Assembly: GCA_965242775.1 (NCBI GenBank)
Contig: CBDETI010000015.1
Location: 150,913-214,912, forward strand
DNA length: 64,000 bases
Origin: JAWPMT01 sp965242775
Lineage (GTDB): Bacteria; Bacteroidota; Bacteroidia; Cytophagales; Cyclobacteriaceae
Direction of reading: 5' to 3'
The translations under genes were made by a program, and so were the position numbers. Positions 61,509-64,000 of the stretch are shown here, one piece after another. Below the pieces are notes generated by a model that did no database searches, was not told where the DNA came from, and worked only from the letters and a program-made list of their open reading frames with translations. Positions within the stretch are counted from its first letter, which is position 1. The number at the start of each line of letters is the position of its first letter.

Positions 61509-64000
61509 TCACAAGCCTATCCAGGAAGCAATCCCTCCGTTCAATTGAATCCAGGTCGATCCATTATAAACTAATTGAATACTACCTGATCCACCAGCTG
61601 CAATATTTAATTGACCGGAAGAATAAGTCTCGGAATTCAGAGTGAAAGAACCTGTGTGCGTATTGGCAACATCAATATTTCTTGACCCACTATTTCCTCG
61701 GAAAGCAATGGTTACCTTATCTCCGGCAGTTGGGGATGCTGGAAAAGTCACCGTAGCACTTTCATCAATTGTGGAGAAATTCAAAAAGTAATCAGATTGT
61801 CCGGAAGGGATGGTGTGCGTGCTGTTTGTTTCGGTGACAAAGTTGGTTGATGATCCACCACCAGCACCACCAACTGCACTGCCGTTATAATGAAGCGCGC
61901 CATTTACAGAATATAATCGATTAGTGGTGGTAGCCGGAGCCGTACTGAAATCAAATAGTCCCAGCGCACCATTCTTATAGACGGTGAAGGCATCGGACTG
62001 GCTAAGTACTGTTCCATTCCCTATGACAAAAGCCCTGTCAGTATTGTCATTAGATGGCGTATAGTTCGTATTATAGGTCCCAATAGCGAATTCATTTTGA
62101 GAGACCGCACGGGTTTCAGTTCCCGAAGCGAAAGAGGATGCTCCAATGGCGGATGTAAGGCTGCCAAAGGACGTGGCACCACTTCCTGACGCGGATGTTC
62201 CTAATCCGAATGCAGTTGATGCAAATCCACTGGCTCCAGAACCGATACCTGCTGCCAGGGCATTTTGACCTGAAGCATTGGTATTGGTGCCCAAGGCGGT
62301 AGAGCTATTTCCACTGGCCGTGGTACCCTGACCAAAAGCGGTTGAGTAATTACCTATATTGCTTTCATCCCAATCGGTACCAGTCACACTCCCGGCTCTA
62401 AAGCTCCCTTTACTCTTGTCGTAGAATAAGCGATTGTCGTCATCTGTACCGGATATGTCATCAAGCGACGTGCTTCCAAAAACAAGGTCATCGGTCGCCC
62501 CTCCGGCAGAAATGGTGTTCCCACTTTGTGTAAATACGCCAGAGCCACCTGCACTCGCAGTAGTCCATTCCACACCATCCTCCGTGCTATTCACTGCAAG
62601 CACTTGTCCTGATGTGCCAAGGGATGCAGGAAGCTCTTCCGGTAGGTTTACATTGTTTCCTCCGGAAATGGATAACTGCGAACCTGTTAAAGACAGGGTT
62701 TGCGCATCCGTATTGTCTTTGTAGGAGCTTAAATCGATGGTTGTCGCCGAAGTATTATTGGTGATGGTCAAGTCATCTCCCGAAAGGTTCAGGTCCTGGA
62801 TCTCATTGGTAGCGTCCCCGTCGGCTTCCGTGAAAGATGTCAGGTAACCATTATTATTCGCAAAAGCGTCTACTTCTGATTCTGTGAGTTTTGTGTCCAC
62901 GGCAGCATCCTGGAAGGTTACATTTCCACTTCCATCAGTTGAAAGTACCTGCCCAGCTGAACCGTCAGCATTGGGTAAAGTGATCGTACTGGCGCCATTG
63001 GTGAGTTGCAAGGTGCCTGTCACCAGAATATTACCAAGAGAAGCGGCATCAACACGGACGACCGTTGCATCAACGTCTGCTGCTTCTATGACAAGGCCAT
63101 TCGCTTGTCGAAAATACCCTAAGCCACCGCCTCTGTAACTCCGCGTGATCTCAAAGTCTTTTCCATTGACTCTGACGACTTCTCCAACTGAAGGCGAAAT
63201 AGGAGTATCGCTACTATTAGGGTCAGCGGCAAGGGTGAAGATGCCTTCCTCGCCTGTATTCTGAGGTACTCTTGATACAGTTTGGATGACCATGGCCAAT
63301 GGAGTGGTAGATGCACTACTGGCTCCGGACGAGGAAATGGACGTTAATTTCACACCATCACTGAATGTTTTCACACCCGTTGCGGTTTGGTCACCACTCA
63401 ATTGAACGGAATTATTGATGACCGGATCCAGGTCCACGGAATTTCCACCGGAAACTGAGAGGTTAGTTCCGGACAAGCTCAATGTTTGTGCATCCGTGTT
63501 GTCCTTATACCCACTTAAATCAATGTTCGTGGCGGCGCTATTGTTGGTGATGGAGAGGTTATCACCGATGAGGCTCAGGTCCTGAATTTCGTTGGTGATA
63601 CTCCCATCTACTTCAGTTGTCAAATACCCATTGTTATTGGCAAATGCATCTACTTCTGCTTCGGTAAGCTTGGTATCGGTTGCAGCATCCTGGAACGTAA
63701 TGTTGCCGCTTCCATCCGTAGCGAGTACTTGTCCTGAAGTCCCATCGGTAGAAGGGAAAGTTAAAGTAGTGGAGCCATCCGTTAATTTCATTTTACCATG
63801 GATTACCACATCTCCTAAAGTTCCGGCGGTTATAATCGAAGCCGCCGCTCCAAGATCTGCTCCCGTATAGTCTACTACATTTCCGTCGGCTCCCCGGTTG
63901 TAAAAGAAAAATCCACCTCGTTGCGTTCTGGTTATGGTAAAGTCCTTTGAATTTATGCGAACTACATCTCCTGTTGTCGGGAAAGTAGGGCTTGTGCTAC
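61509..64000 (-). CDS. Repeat-rich tail-fibre/YadA-head-like surface protein (5' partial)
   Basis: The frame stays open to the right edge, so the N-terminus is missing; the GTG at 63809 is only an internal codon. At least two copies of a module of about 250 residues are visible (GEVVRVNGKDFEITR..., ...STITLPNADGSAGQVLSTDGSGN, TKLTESEVDAFANNNGYLT, NEIQDLNLSGDDLTITN). They are followed by a YadA-head-like series of 14-residue repeats (STAFGQGTTASGNS, STALGTNTNASGQN) and a C-terminal domain (FVTETNSTHTIPSGQSDYFLNF). Such proteins in Bacteroidota are annotated as tail-fibre-like and probably trimerise on the cell surface. No T9SS domain is apparent at the end. Confidence 0.8.
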   Translation of the reverse strand, partial: STSPTFPTTGDVVRINSKDFTITRTQRGGFFFYNRGADGNVVDYTGADLGAAASIITAGTLGDVVIHGKMKLTDGSTTLTFPSTDGTSGQVLATDGSGNITFQDAATDTKLTEAEVDAFANNNGYLTTEVDGSITNEIQDLSLIGDNLSITNNSAATNIDLSGYKDNTDAQTLSLSGTNLSVSGGNSVDLDPVINNSVQLSGDQTATGVKTFSDGVKLTSISSSGASSASTTPLAMVIQTVSRVPQNTGEEGIFTLAADPNSSDTPISPSVGEVVRVNGKDFEITRSYRGGGLGYFRQANGLVIEAADVDATVVRVDAASLGNILVTGTLQLTNGASTITLPNADGSAGQVLSTDGSGNVTFQDAAVDTKLTESEVDAFANNNGYLTSFTEADGDATNEIQDLNLSGDDLTITNNTSATTIDLSSYKDNTDAQTLSLTGSQLSISGGNNVNLPEELPASLGTSGQVLAVNSTEDGVEWTTASAGGSGVFTQSGNTISAGGATDDLVFGSTSLDDISGTDDDNRLFYDKSKGSFRAGSVTGTDWDESNIGNYSTAFGQGTTASGNSSTALGTNTNASGQNALAAGIGSGASGFASTAFGLGTSASGSGATSFGSLTSAIGASSFASGTETRAVSQNEFAIGTYNTNYTPSNDNTDRAFVIGNGTVLSQSDAFTVYKNGALGLFDFSTAPATTTNRLYSVNGALHYNGSAVGGAGGGSSTNFVTETNSTHTIPSGQSDYFLNFSTIDESATVTFPASPTAGDKVTIAFRGNSGSRNIDVANTHTGSFTLNSETYSSGQLNIAAGGSGSIQLVYNGSTWIQLNGGIASWIGL

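Noticed and set aside
1..64000. Prophage, transposon or integrated island
   Set aside because: No integrase, transposase, terminal repeats or tRNA target seen; the tail-fibre-like protein at the right edge is of the kind common on Bacteroidota surfaces.

Overview
The window (64 kb, moderate GC) looks like the chromosome of a free-living, probably marine Bacteroidota, most likely of the Cytophagales type. This is inferred from gene content: two proteins with type IX secretion (T9SS) C-terminal sorting domains, a DUF5916 outer-membrane protein, a hybrid one-protein two-component regulator (propeller, kinase, receiver, AraC HTH), several LytTR regulators, membrane-anchored AraC and LuxR-type regulators, FtsX-like permeases and ECF sigma factors. 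I saw no rRNA, tRNA, CRISPR array, transposase or phage genes.

Layout. 0-2.7 kb: a COG0523 / DUF1826 / COG0523 metallochaperone operon. 2.7-8 kb: a Tat-exported alanine-racemase-like gene (frameshifted), a hydrolase-Kelch fusion and a DUF5916 protein. 8.3-13.3 kb: a large hybrid histidine kinase, a LytTR regulator, a degenerate receiver and a GIY-YIG-like protein. 13.4-22.5 kb: single genes, mostly soluble enzymes and AraC regulators (SemiSWEET, YgiD-type dioxygenase, thioredoxin-reductase-like flavoprotein, DJ-1/cupin pair). 22.7-27.1 kb: a LytS/LytTR pair, then a run of small secreted-protein genes of which four carry one or more apparent frameshifts while the intervening reading frames look healthy. 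28.7-31.4 kb: a three-gene envelope module (membrane protein, periplasmic coiled coil, propeller-OmpA protein). 31.5-34.2 kb: an FtsX-like permease.

34.2-42 kb is the most interesting region. A CC-tailed flavoprotein, an MFS exporter and a SigZ-type ECF sigma factor are followed by a 52-residue peptide with three Cys-Cys pairs, a PLP C-S-lyase-like enzyme, an ArsO-like flavoprotein, a secreted two-cysteine protein, a DUF4405-like membrane protein and a TlpA-like thioredoxin. Three start regions share the element TGCATC-N15-CGTCT(T/C) with identical spacing and orientation, which I read as the promoter recognised by this sigma factor. Together they look like a self-amplifying, cysteine-rich regulon for a thiophilic toxicant (arsenical or similar); the substrate is inference.

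42-64 kb: a serine beta-lactamase-like protein, an ECF sigma / membrane-partner pair, a 2427-residue T9SS adhesin-like protein in which three NHL propellers are inserted into alternate Ig-like domains followed by eight near-identical repeats, a membrane LuxR-type regulator, a T9SS glycosidase-like protein, an alpha/beta hydrolase, a hybrid two-component regulator broken at an A7 tract, a frameshifted small lipoprotein, and a repeat-rich tail-fibre/YadA-head-like surface protein that runs off the right edge.

Apparent frameshifts occur at 2.87, 24.1, 24.38, 24.55, 24.77, 25.7, 26.4, 26.8-26.95, 60.19, 61.05 and 61.3 kb. Their number and the lack of other decay suggest sequence error at least as strongly as real gene loss.
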